5,240 nt of DNA from Spirochaeta sp. (GCA_030592625.1 JAUVIY010000200.1:1-5240), one strand, 5' to 3'; positions 1 through 5,240 are shown, numbered from the stretch's first letter. Translations and numbers: made by a program. The notes: generated by a model from the sequence alone, not told the origin.

Positions 1-831
1 ACCGCATTTGATCTCCCGGGGACCATCGCCGTTATCCACCACCAGTGTCAGCGGAACGTCGGGATAGGCGTTGAACGGTCGAACAACCGTCAAATTACCG
101 CCTGATCCGTAAACAGAGACTTTCTGCCTTGCTGCCATCCGGGTACCTACCGTGAAGAGGGTACGGGTTCCCCCAAAATCCAACATGGCGGAGCAGAGAG
201 TGTCGGTTCCGCCCACCGGATCCCGACTGATGGTGGAAATCACACGTTCGGGCTCCCGTCCCAGGAGAAAGCGGGCCGTTGAGATGGCATAGCATCCGAT
301 ATCGTAGAGGGCACCGCCGCCGGTTTCCATACGATTACGGATATTGGTTTGGTCTTCGAGATTATAACTGAAGATGGTGTGAATAGTCTGTACCTCACCA
401 ATTTCCTTTATGTCGATGAGCTCTTTGGCTCTCACCCATTGGGGATGAAAACGGTACATGAAGGCTTCCATGGCCAGTACACCCTTTTTCTCGGCATAGG
501 CAAAGGCATCAGCAGCTTCATCGGCGTTCATGGCCACCGGTTTCTCGCAAAGAACAGCCTTGCCGGCATCGGCACATTTTTTAATCCATTCGGCATGAAC
601 ATCGTTGGGAAGAGGGATATATACCGCTTCCACATCGGGATCGGCCAGGACTTCCTCGTAAGATCCATAGGCTTTCTCGAAGCCCCATTCAGCGGCAGCT
701 TCTGTTGACCGTTCCTGGGAACGGGATCCCAGGGCCGTGAGTTCAATCATGGGAGACTTCGTCACCGGGATGCGGATACGGAGTGAGTAATGCTTCGATA
801 CACCCAAAACACCGAGTTTGACTGGTTTCAT
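1..831 (-). CDS. Gfo/Idh/MocA-family NAD(P)-dependent oxidoreductase (C-terminus cut by window edge)
   Basis: The open frame gives 277 residues with no stop before the left edge. Family members are usually about 330 residues, so roughly the last 50 are missing. Seen: an N-terminal Rossmann strand and loop (G7-V-L-G10 followed by S-K-H), then the family hallmark E96-K97-P98 (context LCEKPVAMN), whose lysine is catalytic in the family. MEAFMYRFHPQ follows at 121-131, and GGGALYDIGCY at 171-181 supplies D177 and Y181 in the place of the usual Asp and His/Tyr active-site pair. The MEAFMYRFHP and GGALYDIGCY blocks resemble the branch with glucose-fructose oxidoreductase, xylose dehydrogenase and dihydrodiol dehydrogenase, so a soluble cytoplasmic dehydrogenase acting on a sugar or polyol is likely. 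The substrate cannot be named. The ATG at 829-831 is preceded by AAGGAAG (838-844) at 6 nt, supporting this start. It lies 64 bp downstream of the ATPase gene on the same strand. Oddity: the third Rossmann glycine is replaced by Ser12. Confidence 0.9.
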   Translation of the reverse strand, partial: MKPVKLGVLGVSKHYSLRIRIPVTKSPMIELTALGSRSQERSTEAAAEWGFEKAYGSYEEVLADPDVEAVYIPLPNDVHAEWIKKCADAGKAVLCEKPVAMNADEAADAFAYAEKKGVLAMEAFMYRFHPQWVRAKELIDIKEIGEVQTIHTIFSYNLEDQTNIRNRMETGGGALYDIGCYAISTARFLLGREPERVISTISRDPVGGTDTLCSAMLDFGGTRTLFTVGTRMAARQKVSVYGSGGNLTVVRPFNAYPDVPLTLVVDNGDGPREIKCG

Positions 832-847
832 ATTTTTCTTCCTTGCT

Positions 848-865
848 CCGGGTGTAACGACCCGG
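848..865 (-). other. Hairpin in the leader of the oxidoreductase gene
   Basis: A perfect 6-bp inverted repeat, CCGGGT (848-853) and ACCCGG (860-865), has a 6-nt loop. It sits in the 64-bp gap between the ATPase stop and the oxidoreductase start, just upstream of the AAGGAAG ribosome site. No T-run follows on either strand, so it does not look like an intrinsic terminator. It could be an operator half-site pair or an mRNA 5'-leader hairpin. The function is not known. Confidence 0.35.
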
Positions 866-895
866 TTAAGATTCATTCTTCTGAAGCTCTTCTTT

Positions 896-2074
896 TTACT
901 CTAATTCTTTATCAATAATCTGACAAATTTCACGCCAGGATATAATACCGATTCCTTCTCTGTGATAGTTCTCATTACCACCATACACCAGGTAGGAATT
1001 ACCGATATTCCCGTATGTGGATTGTAGATATCGGAGCCCCTTAAACAGATGATTGTTGACCGTTCGTCCTTTCTTCACCTCGATCGGGCATATCGTATTA
1101 ACCTTGTCCAGGATAAGATCCACCTCCCTGCCCCGTCCGTCACGATAATGATGGATGGAATCGGTCTGTATGCGATTAAGCAATCCTTTCGCCAACTCAG
1201 AGTATACAAAAGACTCGAAAATCGATCCGGCAAGGGGATGTCCTGATAAATGTTCGGGTTTTCTCATACCCAGGAGGTAACAGACCAGTCCTGTATCGTA
1301 AAAAAACAGCTTCGGAGCCTTGATGACTCTCTTGTTTAGATTGTTATGGTATGGCGGTGTTAAACGGAGGATATAACTCAACGCGAGAACCGAGAGCCAT
1401 TGCCTGGCTGTATTGACATCAATTCCACAGTCATCCGCAAGGGAAGAATAATTAACGATATTGCCGTTTCTCCCTGCAGCAAGTTTTAGAAAATTACCGA
1501 ACATATTGATATCACGAACGTTTATTAATCTCCGGACGTCTCTCTCGAGATAAGTGCGAACATAAAATGAGTACATTTCCGATGGATCGAGATTCTGATC
1601 GAAGATTCTCGGATAGAAACCCCTGAACAGGGTCTCATTCAAACCGGGTTTTTCTGATTTGCGAGATCGATGGAGTTCTGAATAACTGAATGGGAGGAGC
1701 TCTACCAAAGCTGTTCGACCGACCAGAGACTGACTGACAGTCTCGGAAAGTTCAAATTGAGAACTGCCGGTGAGTATGTAGTTTCCATTCTTCTGAACTT
1801 TATCAACACGAACTTGAATATATGAAAGCAGGTTCGGGACTCGTTGAATCTCGTCGATTACCGCAGCATCTCCAAGCTCATCAAGAAAACCGACAGGATC
1901 GTTGTTCGCAAATTCCCGCAGGTGGATTTCCTCAAGTGAGATATATCGATATTCCGGAAAAACATGTTCACAGAGAGTGGTTTTACCAGACTGCCGGGGA
2001 CCGGTTACCGTGACGACAGGATATTGACGGGAGAGACGGAGTAAATCGTTTTCGACATCTCGCCTGATATACAT
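896..2074 (-). CDS. AAA_14/DUF4143-family ATPase (COG1373-type), complete
   Basis: This 392-residue protein has the full layout of the AAA_14 plus DUF4143 family, whose biological role is not established. Seen: Walker A GPRQSGKTT at 25-33; Walker B AAVIDEIQ at 70-77 (D74, E75); the sensor-like strand ILTGSSQF at 100-107; VGRTALVELLPFS around 118-130; and YVRTYLERDVRRL at 171-183. A helix-turn-helix-like stretch lies at about 206-235 (YSSLADDCGIDVNTARQWL). Then come KAPKLFFYDTGL at 252-263 and a C-terminal PD-(D/E)XK-like signature, with REVDLIL at 316-322 (D319) and IEVKKG at 331-336 (E332, K334). No membrane segment or signal peptide is evident, so it should be cytoplasmic. Length and motifs are typical and all key residues are intact, so it is unlikely to be a pseudogene. 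The start at 2074 aligns with the usual MYIRR-type family N-terminus. There is no good ribosome site and the mRNA may be leaderless. Sampled lines carry only 24-26 G+C per 60, well below neighbouring genes, which suggests horizontal acquisition. Confidence 0.93.
   Translation of the reverse strand: MYIRRDVENDLLRLSRQYPVVTVTGPRQSGKTTLCEHVFPEYRYISLEEIHLREFANNDPVGFLDELGDAAVIDEIQRVPNLLSYIQVRVDKVQKNGNYILTGSSQFELSETVSQSLVGRTALVELLPFSYSELHRSRKSEKPGLNETLFRGFYPRIFDQNLDPSEMYSFYVRTYLERDVRRLINVRDINMFGNFLKLAAGRNGNIVNYSSLADDCGIDVNTARQWLSVLALSYILRLTPPYHNNLNKRVIKAPKLFFYDTGLVCYLLGMRKPEHLSGHPLAGSIFESFVYSELAKGLLNRIQTDSIHHYRDGRGREVDLILDKVNTICPIEVKKGRTVNNHLFKGLRYLQSTYGNIGNSYLVYGGNENYHREGIGIISWREICQIIDKELE
898..926 (-). 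promoter_or_regulatory. Possible sigma-70 promoter for the oxidoreductase, inside the ATPase 3' end
   Basis: Reading the minus strand, TTGTCA (921-926, five of six matches to TTGACA) is separated by exactly 17 bp from TAGAGT (898-903, four of six matches to TATAAT). Transcription would start near 891 and give a leader of about 60 nt before the oxidoreductase ATG at 831. This would let the oxidoreductase be expressed independently of the ATPase gene. It is only a consensus match and the region is AT-rich, so a chance match is quite possible. Confidence 0.3.
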
Positions 2075-2080
2075 TCCATA

Positions 2081-2109
2081 AATATACCTGGTTAAATATG
2101 GAATTGCAA
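2081..2109 (-). promoter_or_regulatory. Probable promoter of the ATPase gene, possibly giving a leaderless mRNA
   Basis: On the minus strand TTGCAA (2104-2109, four of six to TTGACA) is spaced exactly 17 bp from TATATT (2081-2086, five of six to TATAAT). Six bases (TATGGA) separate the -10 box from the ATG at 2072-2074. The expected transcription start therefore falls on or next to the A of the start codon. There is no good Shine-Dalgarno sequence: the only AGG lies about 13 nt upstream, at the edge of the inverted repeat. Sequence matches are seen directly; leaderless translation is inference. Confidence 0.45.
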
Positions 2110-2126
2110 TCCAAATTCAACCAGGT
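2086..2126. repeat. 41-bp imperfect inverted repeat, candidate operator of the ATPase gene
   Basis: The left arm, ACCTGGTTAAATATGG (2086-2101), and the right arm, CCAAATTCAACCAGGT (2111-2126), are complementary at 14 of 16 positions, with the outer 8 bp perfect. The spacer contains a further perfect palindrome, ATTGCAAT (2103-2110). The repeat covers the putative -35 box and the whole -35/-10 spacer of the ATPase promoter and ends at the -10 box, where a repressor would block transcription. The ATPase contains an HTH-like region, so autoregulation is conceivable but unproven. If transcribed from further upstream, the same repeat would form a stable hairpin just before the start codon. Confidence 0.6.
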
Positions 2127-2312
2127 GAAGTTTTTAAATTGCCGTCATAGAGAACCCGCAAGGACTCGATCCTAACATCCGTGAACTAATCGATTCCTCC
2201 GGCCTATCAGCATTTCCCGTGAGTTCGCGCCCTCACCATCTGCACGGCGGTATAACTTTTACAATCATTCACCGATAACTATGAAAAGGGAGCGACTGCT
2301 CACGCGCGCCGA
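2127..2312. other. Non-coding gap between the ATPase and ilvC genes
   Basis: No open frame with a believable start and ribosome site is visible on either strand; the few ATGs are followed by stops within about ten codons. The gap contains a small inverted repeat, GTGAG (2219-2223) with CTCAC (2232-2236), and a weak hairpin just after the ilvC stop. It follows ilvC and precedes the ATPase on the same strand, so it would hold the end of the ilvC transcript. A read-through promoter for the ATPase could also lie here, but I see no strong one. Confidence 0.5.
2283..2301 (-). terminator. Weak candidate terminator after ilvC
   Basis: Reading the minus strand, 11 nt after the ilvC stop, GAGC-AGTC-GCTC forms a 4-bp stem with a tetraloop (2290-2301), followed by CCCTTTTC. 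The stem is short for an intrinsic terminator and the T-run has only four bases. It is the only terminator-like element seen between ilvC and the ATPase gene. Confidence 0.25.
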
Positions 2313-3371
2313 CTATCCCTTCTTCCAGTTCTCCGGTCTCAGAGACCTGACCGCCGCACCGGCCTGCCACATCTCGGAGTCGTGAATCACCTTGAGCTCG
2401 GCATCGAGTTTCACCTGATAATCAGGGGCGCTGTTGACATCGAGAACTATCGCGGTTTCTTTACCGGTTTTCACCGACTCGTAGAGATCTTTGAATACCG
2501 GCAGGGTCGCCGCCTTGAAACGCGGTTTCCAGTCAAGAGCGCCTCGCTGGGCCGTTGTGCTGCAATTCGCGTACATCCAATCCATACCGTTTTCACCAAC
2601 GAGCCGGATGAGACTCTGGGTGAGTTCCTCAACTGTTTCGTTGAACGCCTCACTCGGGCTGTGACCGTTCTCTCGAAGTACGTCGTACTGTGCTTCCATC
2701 ACGCCGGCCAGTGCGCCCATCAGGATACCGCGCTCGCCGGTGAGGTCACTTAATACTTCTTGCTCGAATGTCGTTGGAAAGAGATAACCGGAACCAATTG
2801 CAATACCAACTGCCAATGTACGTTCATTTGCCCTGCCGCTTGCATCCTGAAACACACCGAAGCTCGAGTTGATACCGCTGCCGTTGAGGTAGTTGGTTCG
2901 AACGCTGGCGCCGGACCCCTTGGGTGCCACGAGAATGACATCGATATCGGCCGGCGGAATCACACCGGTCTGATCTTTGTAGACGATGGAGAAGCCGTGA
3001 GAGAAGTAGAGCGCATCTCCGGCTTTCAGGTGTGGTTTGAGTATGGGCCACACGGCCTTCTGCCCGGCGTCTGAAACCAGGTATTGGATGATAGTGGCCT
3101 TTTCCGCCGCCTCTTCAAGTTCAAAGAGTGTCTCGCCGGCAACCCACCCGTCGGCGATTGCTTTGTCCCATTCCCGTTTGAATTTTGATGATTGACCTAT
3201 GATGACCTTGAATCCGTTATCCCGCATGTTGAGTGCCTGAGCCGGTCCCTGCACACCATAACCCAGGACGGCAATCACCTCGTCTTTGAGTATTTCATGT
3301 GCCTTTTCCATGGAGAACTCTTCCCTGGTGATAACCTCTTCCGATGTTCCGCCAAAATTGATCTGTGCCAT
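2313..3371 (-). CDS. ilvC: Ketol-acid reductoisomerase, Bacteroidota/fungal-like class I type
   Basis: IlvC catalyses the Mg-dependent alkyl migration and NAD(P)H reduction of acetolactate or acetohydroxybutyrate, the second common step of valine and isoleucine synthesis; the product also leads to leucine. The protein has 352 residues. Seen: the Rossmann motif GYGVQGPAQALNMRDNG at 37-53; the cofactor-specificity loop GQSSKFKRE at 59-67, whose Ser, Lys and Arg residues suggest NADPH; SHGF at 124-127 with H125; and APKGSGASVRTNYL at 149-162. Mg ligands by family position are D209 and E213 (SDLTGERG) and E245 and E249 (NETVEELTQSL). The substrate-site block is CSTTAQRGALDW at 270-281. The single C-terminal knotted domain marks class I. 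The internal blocks (NFGGT, APKGSG, GINSSF, GHSPSEAFNETVEE, EMWQAG) resemble Bacteroidota and fungal enzymes more than the usual short bacterial form. The ATG at 3371 is preceded by AAAGGAG (3378-3384) at 6 nt. The gene is divergent from ilvY and apparently monocistronic. Confidence 0.97.
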   Translation of the reverse strand: MAQINFGGTSEEVITREEFSMEKAHEILKDEVIAVLGYGVQGPAQALNMRDNGFKVIIGQSSKFKREWDKAIADGWVAGETLFELEEAAEKATIIQYLVSDAGQKAVWPILKPHLKAGDALYFSHGFSIVYKDQTGVIPPADIDVILVAPKGSGASVRTNYLNGSGINSSFGVFQDASGRANERTLAVGIAIGSGYLFPTTFEQEVLSDLTGERGILMGALAGVMEAQYDVLRENGHSPSEAFNETVEELTQSLIRLVGENGMDWMYANCSTTAQRGALDWKPRFKAATLPVFKDLYESVKTGKETAIVLDVNSAPDYQVKLDAELKVIHDSEMWQAGAAVRSLRPENWKKG

Positions 3372-3488
3372 ATCTCGCTCCTTTGTAATTCTATCCGGGC
3401 CAGTATGTCATAGATCCTGTGTTGTGTAATGTGATATTTATAGCATACTGTAGTGCGTATTGAGCAACAGAAAACAGAGAAGGTTGGC
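3372..3488. promoter_or_regulatory. Divergent ilvC/ilvY control region
   Basis: This 117-bp gap should hold both promoters and the IlvY sites, as in enterobacteria where IlvY binds operators between the two genes. For ilvC (minus strand) there is an extended -10, TGCTATAAA, with TATAAA at 3437-3442. A TTGCTC at 3462-3467 would be the -35, but at a 19-bp spacing, a suboptimal arrangement typical of activator-dependent promoters. For ilvY (plus strand), TTGTGT (3422-3427) and CATACT (3444-3449) are 16 bp apart. The two promoters therefore overlap. Possible LysR-type dyads are TGTGATATTTATAGCA (3432-3447 region, partial symmetry), ATAC-N8-GTAT (3445-3460), and an outer pair GTTGTGTAAT/ATTGAGCAAC (3421-3430 and 3459-3468, 7 of 10). 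Boxes and dyads are seen; binding is inferred. Confidence 0.65.
3478..3483 (+). promoter_or_regulatory. Ribosome binding site that fixes the ilvY start
   Basis: AGAAGG lies 5 nt before the ATG at 3489. This, together with alignment of the resulting N-terminus (MDTHSLRLFLSLAES) to the enterobacterial IlvY start (MDLRDLKTFLHLAES), selects 3489 over the in-frame GTG at 3453. The GTG would add 12 residues and lies inside the promoter and operator region. Confidence 0.75.
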
Positions 3489-4439
3489 ATGGACACACAC
3501 TCATTAAGGTTGTTTCTCTCCCTTGCAGAATCGCTTCACTTCAGAAAGACCAGCGAGAAGGTTCACCTGAGCCCGTCGGCGGTGAGCCGCGCCATAAAAC
3601 GTCTTGAGGAAGAGGTGGGGCAGCCGCTGTTCATCCGCGACAGGCGGTCTGTGCACCTGACAGATATCGGGGCTGCGTTTGTACACTATGCCCGGGAGAC
3701 CGTCGACGGTTGGGAACGATTCCGGGATTCCCTCGTACAGGATGACGAGGAACTCCGTGGAGAGTTGATACTCTACGCTTCGGTAACCGCCACATACGGG
3801 GTACTGTCCGATCTTTTCACCCGCTTTCGGACTCTTCACTCCAAGGTGCACCTCCGTCTTGAAACCGGAGATTCCGCCAACGCCCTGGATAAGGTGCTCG
3901 ACGGCTCCGCCGACATCGCAGTGGCGGTCCGGCCGGAAAACCTGCCCGGGAATGTACAGTTTCGTACGGTAACCACAACGCCTCTTGTTTATATCGGGCC
4001 GGTGGTGGCCTGTGATGTTACAACCATTATCAACCAGGACCCGATTCCGTGGCATACCACTCCGATCATTCTCGCCGAACAGGCTCTTTCCCGACGGCGA
4101 GTGGAGGAATGGTTTCGCCGGCGGCGAATCCGGCCAAACGTCTACGCCGAAGTTGGCGGTCACGAGGCCATTCTGGCAATGGTTCGGCTCGGGTGCGGAG
4201 TTGGAGCCGTACCTGAAATCGTGATTGACAACAGCCTGTTTAAGGACGATGTTCGCAAACTCGACGTCGATCCCTCACTTCCACCATATGAGGTTGGACT
4301 CTGTGTTCACAAGCGGAAGATCAACTCCCCGGTGGTGAGTGCCTTCTGGAAAGCCGCCGAACAGCATGTCGTATGTGGAGAAGACGTTTCAGGTATATCC
4401 GACCCGGCTTGTGACAGGAGACCCCGACTCATCCATTGA
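3489..4439 (+). CDS. ilvY: LysR-type transcriptional activator IlvY
   Basis: The product is a 316-residue LysR-family regulator expected to bind the ilvC/ilvY intergenic DNA, repress its own gene, and activate ilvC when it senses acetolactate or acetohydroxybutyrate (established for E. coli IlvY). Seen: a winged HTH at 1-65, including AESLHFRKTSEKVHLSPSAV, and the family phrase RLEEEVGQPLFIRDRRSVHLT at 38-58. A linker follows to about 90. The effector domain has LYASVTATYG at 95-104, TGDSANALDKV at 127-137, RRRVEEWFRRRRI at 202-214 and the conserved block GGHEAILAMVRLGCGVGAVPE at 223-243. These effector-domain phrases match E. coli IlvY (SVTAAYS, TGDAADAMEKV, VGGHEAM, ALGCGV) and distinguish it from generic LysR proteins. 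It carries about 20 extra C-terminal residues beyond the E. coli protein. Divergent orientation to ilvC independently supports the name. The stop overlaps a consensus-like -35 box for the next gene. Confidence 0.94.
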   Translation: MDTHSLRLFLSLAESLHFRKTSEKVHLSPSAVSRAIKRLEEEVGQPLFIRDRRSVHLTDIGAAFVHYARETVDGWERFRDSLVQDDEELRGELILYASVTATYGVLSDLFTRFRTLHSKVHLRLETGDSANALDKVLDGSADIAVAVRPENLPGNVQFRTVTTTPLVYIGPVVACDVTTIINQDPIPWHTTPIILAEQALSRRRVEEWFRRRRIRPNVYAEVGGHEAILAMVRLGCGVGAVPEIVIDNSLFKDDVRKLDVDPSLPPYEVGLCVHKRKINSPVVSAFWKAAEQHVVCGEDVSGISDPACDRRPRLIH

Positions 4440-4466
4440 CAATACCCACTTGAATATGAGTATTTA
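4436..4466 (+). promoter_or_regulatory. Possible promoter for the phosphofructokinase, overlapping the ilvY stop
   Basis: A perfect TTGACA (4436-4441) includes the ilvY stop codon TGA (4437-4439). Candidate -10 boxes downstream are poor: AGTATT at 17 bp (4459-4464) or TATTTA at 19 bp (4461-4466), each about three of six matches. A dyad, AATACCCA (4441-4448) with TGAGTATT (4457-4464), pairing at 7 of 8 positions, sits inside the same interval. It could be an operator or a small hairpin after ilvY; it lacks a clear T-run. The leader would be about 40 nt. Confidence 0.35.
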
Positions 4467-4511
4467 TCGAAAGGTGAGCCCTTACCAGCCGCCATCGGAG
4501 AATGAGTTATC

Positions 4512-5240
4512 ATGATTAAGGGAAATGCCCTGGTCGGCCAGTCCGGCGGACCCACCAGCGTCATCAATGCCAGTCTCCAGGGTGTCATCCGGGCCGCGAA
4601 GGCCGGCGATGCCATTGAAACTCTTTACGGAATGAAGTTCGGCATAGATGGCTTCATGGCCGGAAATCTGGTCAACTTGAGCGCTCAAAGCGACTTCGTC
4701 GTGGACGGGCTCTCCCGAACACCTTCATCGGCCCTGGGTTCTTCGCGCTACAAATTAAAAGACGAAGATCTGCCGAAGATACGAGATATATTCGAAAAAA
4801 ACGATATCCGCTTCTTCTTTCTCATCGGCGGCAACGACACCATGGACACCGTCCACCGGGTGGAGACCTACTGCAGGAATCATGGGTACGACCTGAAGGG
4901 CATCGGCATCCCCAAGACGGTGGACAACGATCTCTTTGGAACCTATCATACCCCCGGTTATCCTTCGGCGGCACGGTACAATGCCCTGAGTGTTCAGCAG
5001 TCCGGTCGCCTGGCCCGGGACATGCAGAGGGTGGACAGTTTCGTCATTTATCAGACCATCGGCCGGGATGCCGGATGGCTGGCCGCCGCGACGGCTCTGG
5101 CCCGAAAACAGGACGGCGATCCGCCCCACCTCATCTACTGTCCCGAGCGCCCCTTTCACAAGGATGAATTCATCGAGGATGCCAAAGCCTGTATCGACAA
5201 GCTGGGTTATGTCAGCGTTGTGGTGAGCGAAGGGATCAAG
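4512..5240 (+). CDS. Phosphofructokinase, probably pyrophosphate-dependent (C-terminus cut by window edge)
   Basis: The enzyme phosphorylates fructose 6-phosphate to fructose 1,6-bisphosphate in glycolysis; the PPi-dependent form is reversible. The 243 visible codons run off the right edge. Seen: the N-terminal phosphate-binding loop GQSGGPTSVINASLQG at 9-24; YGMKFGIDGFM at 39-49; IGGNDTMDT at 105-113; GIPKTVDNDL at 132-141 with base D138 and D140; the MGR-like block TIGRDAGWLAAA at 182-193; and PERPF at 211-215. By family position D109 replaces the glycine of ATP-type GGDGS, and K135 replaces the glycine of PGTIDND. Both changes mark the PPi-using type. N108 stands where many enzymes have Asp. 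The ATG at 4512 follows GGAG (4497-4500) at 11 nt, a rather long spacing. The ATG at 4502 is out of frame and hits a stop after five codons. The gene lies 72 bp after ilvY with no obvious pathway link. Confidence 0.92.
   Translation, partial: MIKGNALVGQSGGPTSVINASLQGVIRAAKAGDAIETLYGMKFGIDGFMAGNLVNLSAQSDFVVDGLSRTPSSALGSSRYKLKDEDLPKIRDIFEKNDIRFFFLIGGNDTMDTVHRVETYCRNHGYDLKGIGIPKTVDNDLFGTYHTPGYPSAARYNALSVQQSGRLARDMQRVDSFVIYQTIGRDAGWLAAATALARKQDGDPPHLIYCPERPFHKDEFIEDAKACIDKLGYVSVVVSEGIK

Noticed and set aside
349..708. Open frame of 119 codons on the plus strand
   Set aside because: It lies antisense to the oxidoreductase coding sequence, which has clear family motifs in its own frame. No ribosome site or domain supports the plus-strand frame.
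848..865. Intrinsic terminator between the ATPase and the oxidoreductase
   Set aside because: The 6-bp hairpin is real but no T-run follows on either strand, so it is listed only as a hairpin of unknown role.
2219..2236. GTGAG-N8-CTCAC inverted repeat in the ilvC-ATPase gap as an operator or terminator
   Set aside because: It is only 5 bp per arm with no T-run or adjacent promoter boxes, so it is within chance expectation.
3453..3488. Upstream GTG start for ilvY adding 12 residues
   Set aside because: It has no ribosome site, falls inside the promoter and operator region, and the ATG at 3489 with AGAAGG matches the known IlvY N-terminus.
3504..4163. Long open frame of 219 codons on the minus strand opposite ilvY
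   Set aside because: It is fully antisense to a well-supported LysR gene, shows no recognisable domain, and is the kind of open frame expected opposite G+C-rich coding DNA.
4755..5159. Open frame of 134 codons on the minus strand
   Set aside because: It is the mirror of the phosphofructokinase gene, which contains all expected active-site motifs; the antisense protein has no recognisable features.
1..5240. A new multi-gene defence or mobile system centred on the DUF4143 ATPase
   Set aside because: The ATPase stands alone: no toxin, antitoxin, nuclease partner, transposase, integrase or array lies next to it. A defence role would be guesswork.

Overview
The window looks like an ordinary chromosomal stretch of a free-living bacterium with moderate G+C. 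Single 60-base samples give 28-40 G+C in the four housekeeping genes and 24-26 in one accessory gene. The mix of genes is a ketol-acid reductoisomerase of the Bacteroidota/fungal-like type, an IlvY regulator of the proteobacterial type, and a pyrophosphate-type phosphofructokinase. That would fit a spirochaete or a related anaerobe, but this is a guess from protein flavour, not a placement.

Layout. Positions 1-831 (minus) hold the first 277 codons of a Gfo/Idh/MocA-family NAD(P)-dependent oxidoreductase that runs off the left edge. Positions 896-2074 (minus) encode a complete AAA_14/DUF4143 ATPase, clearly more AT-rich than everything around it. It has a 41-bp imperfect inverted repeat over its apparent promoter. 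Positions 2127-2312 are non-coding. Positions 2313-3371 (minus) are ilvC. It is divergent, across a 117-bp regulatory gap, from ilvY (plus, 3489-4439), a LysR-type regulator. Positions 4512-5240 (plus) are the first 243 codons of a phosphofructokinase with the PPi-type active-site residues, cut by the right edge.

How the genes relate. ilvY and ilvC form the classic substrate-sensing pair of branched-chain amino acid synthesis. IlvY is expected to sense acetohydroxy acids and switch on the reductoisomerase that uses them. The phosphofructokinase follows ilvY by 72 bp and may have its own promoter; its role is glycolysis and is not obviously linked to ilvC. The ATPase appears to be an accessory insertion between the sugar-type oxidoreductase and ilvC.

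I found no CRISPR array, tRNA, rRNA, insertion sequence or convincing new multi-gene system. The parts most worth a second look are the ATPase control region with its possible leaderless start, the pairing of a fungal-like IlvC with a proteobacterial-like IlvY, and the divergent ilvY-ilvC promoter region.
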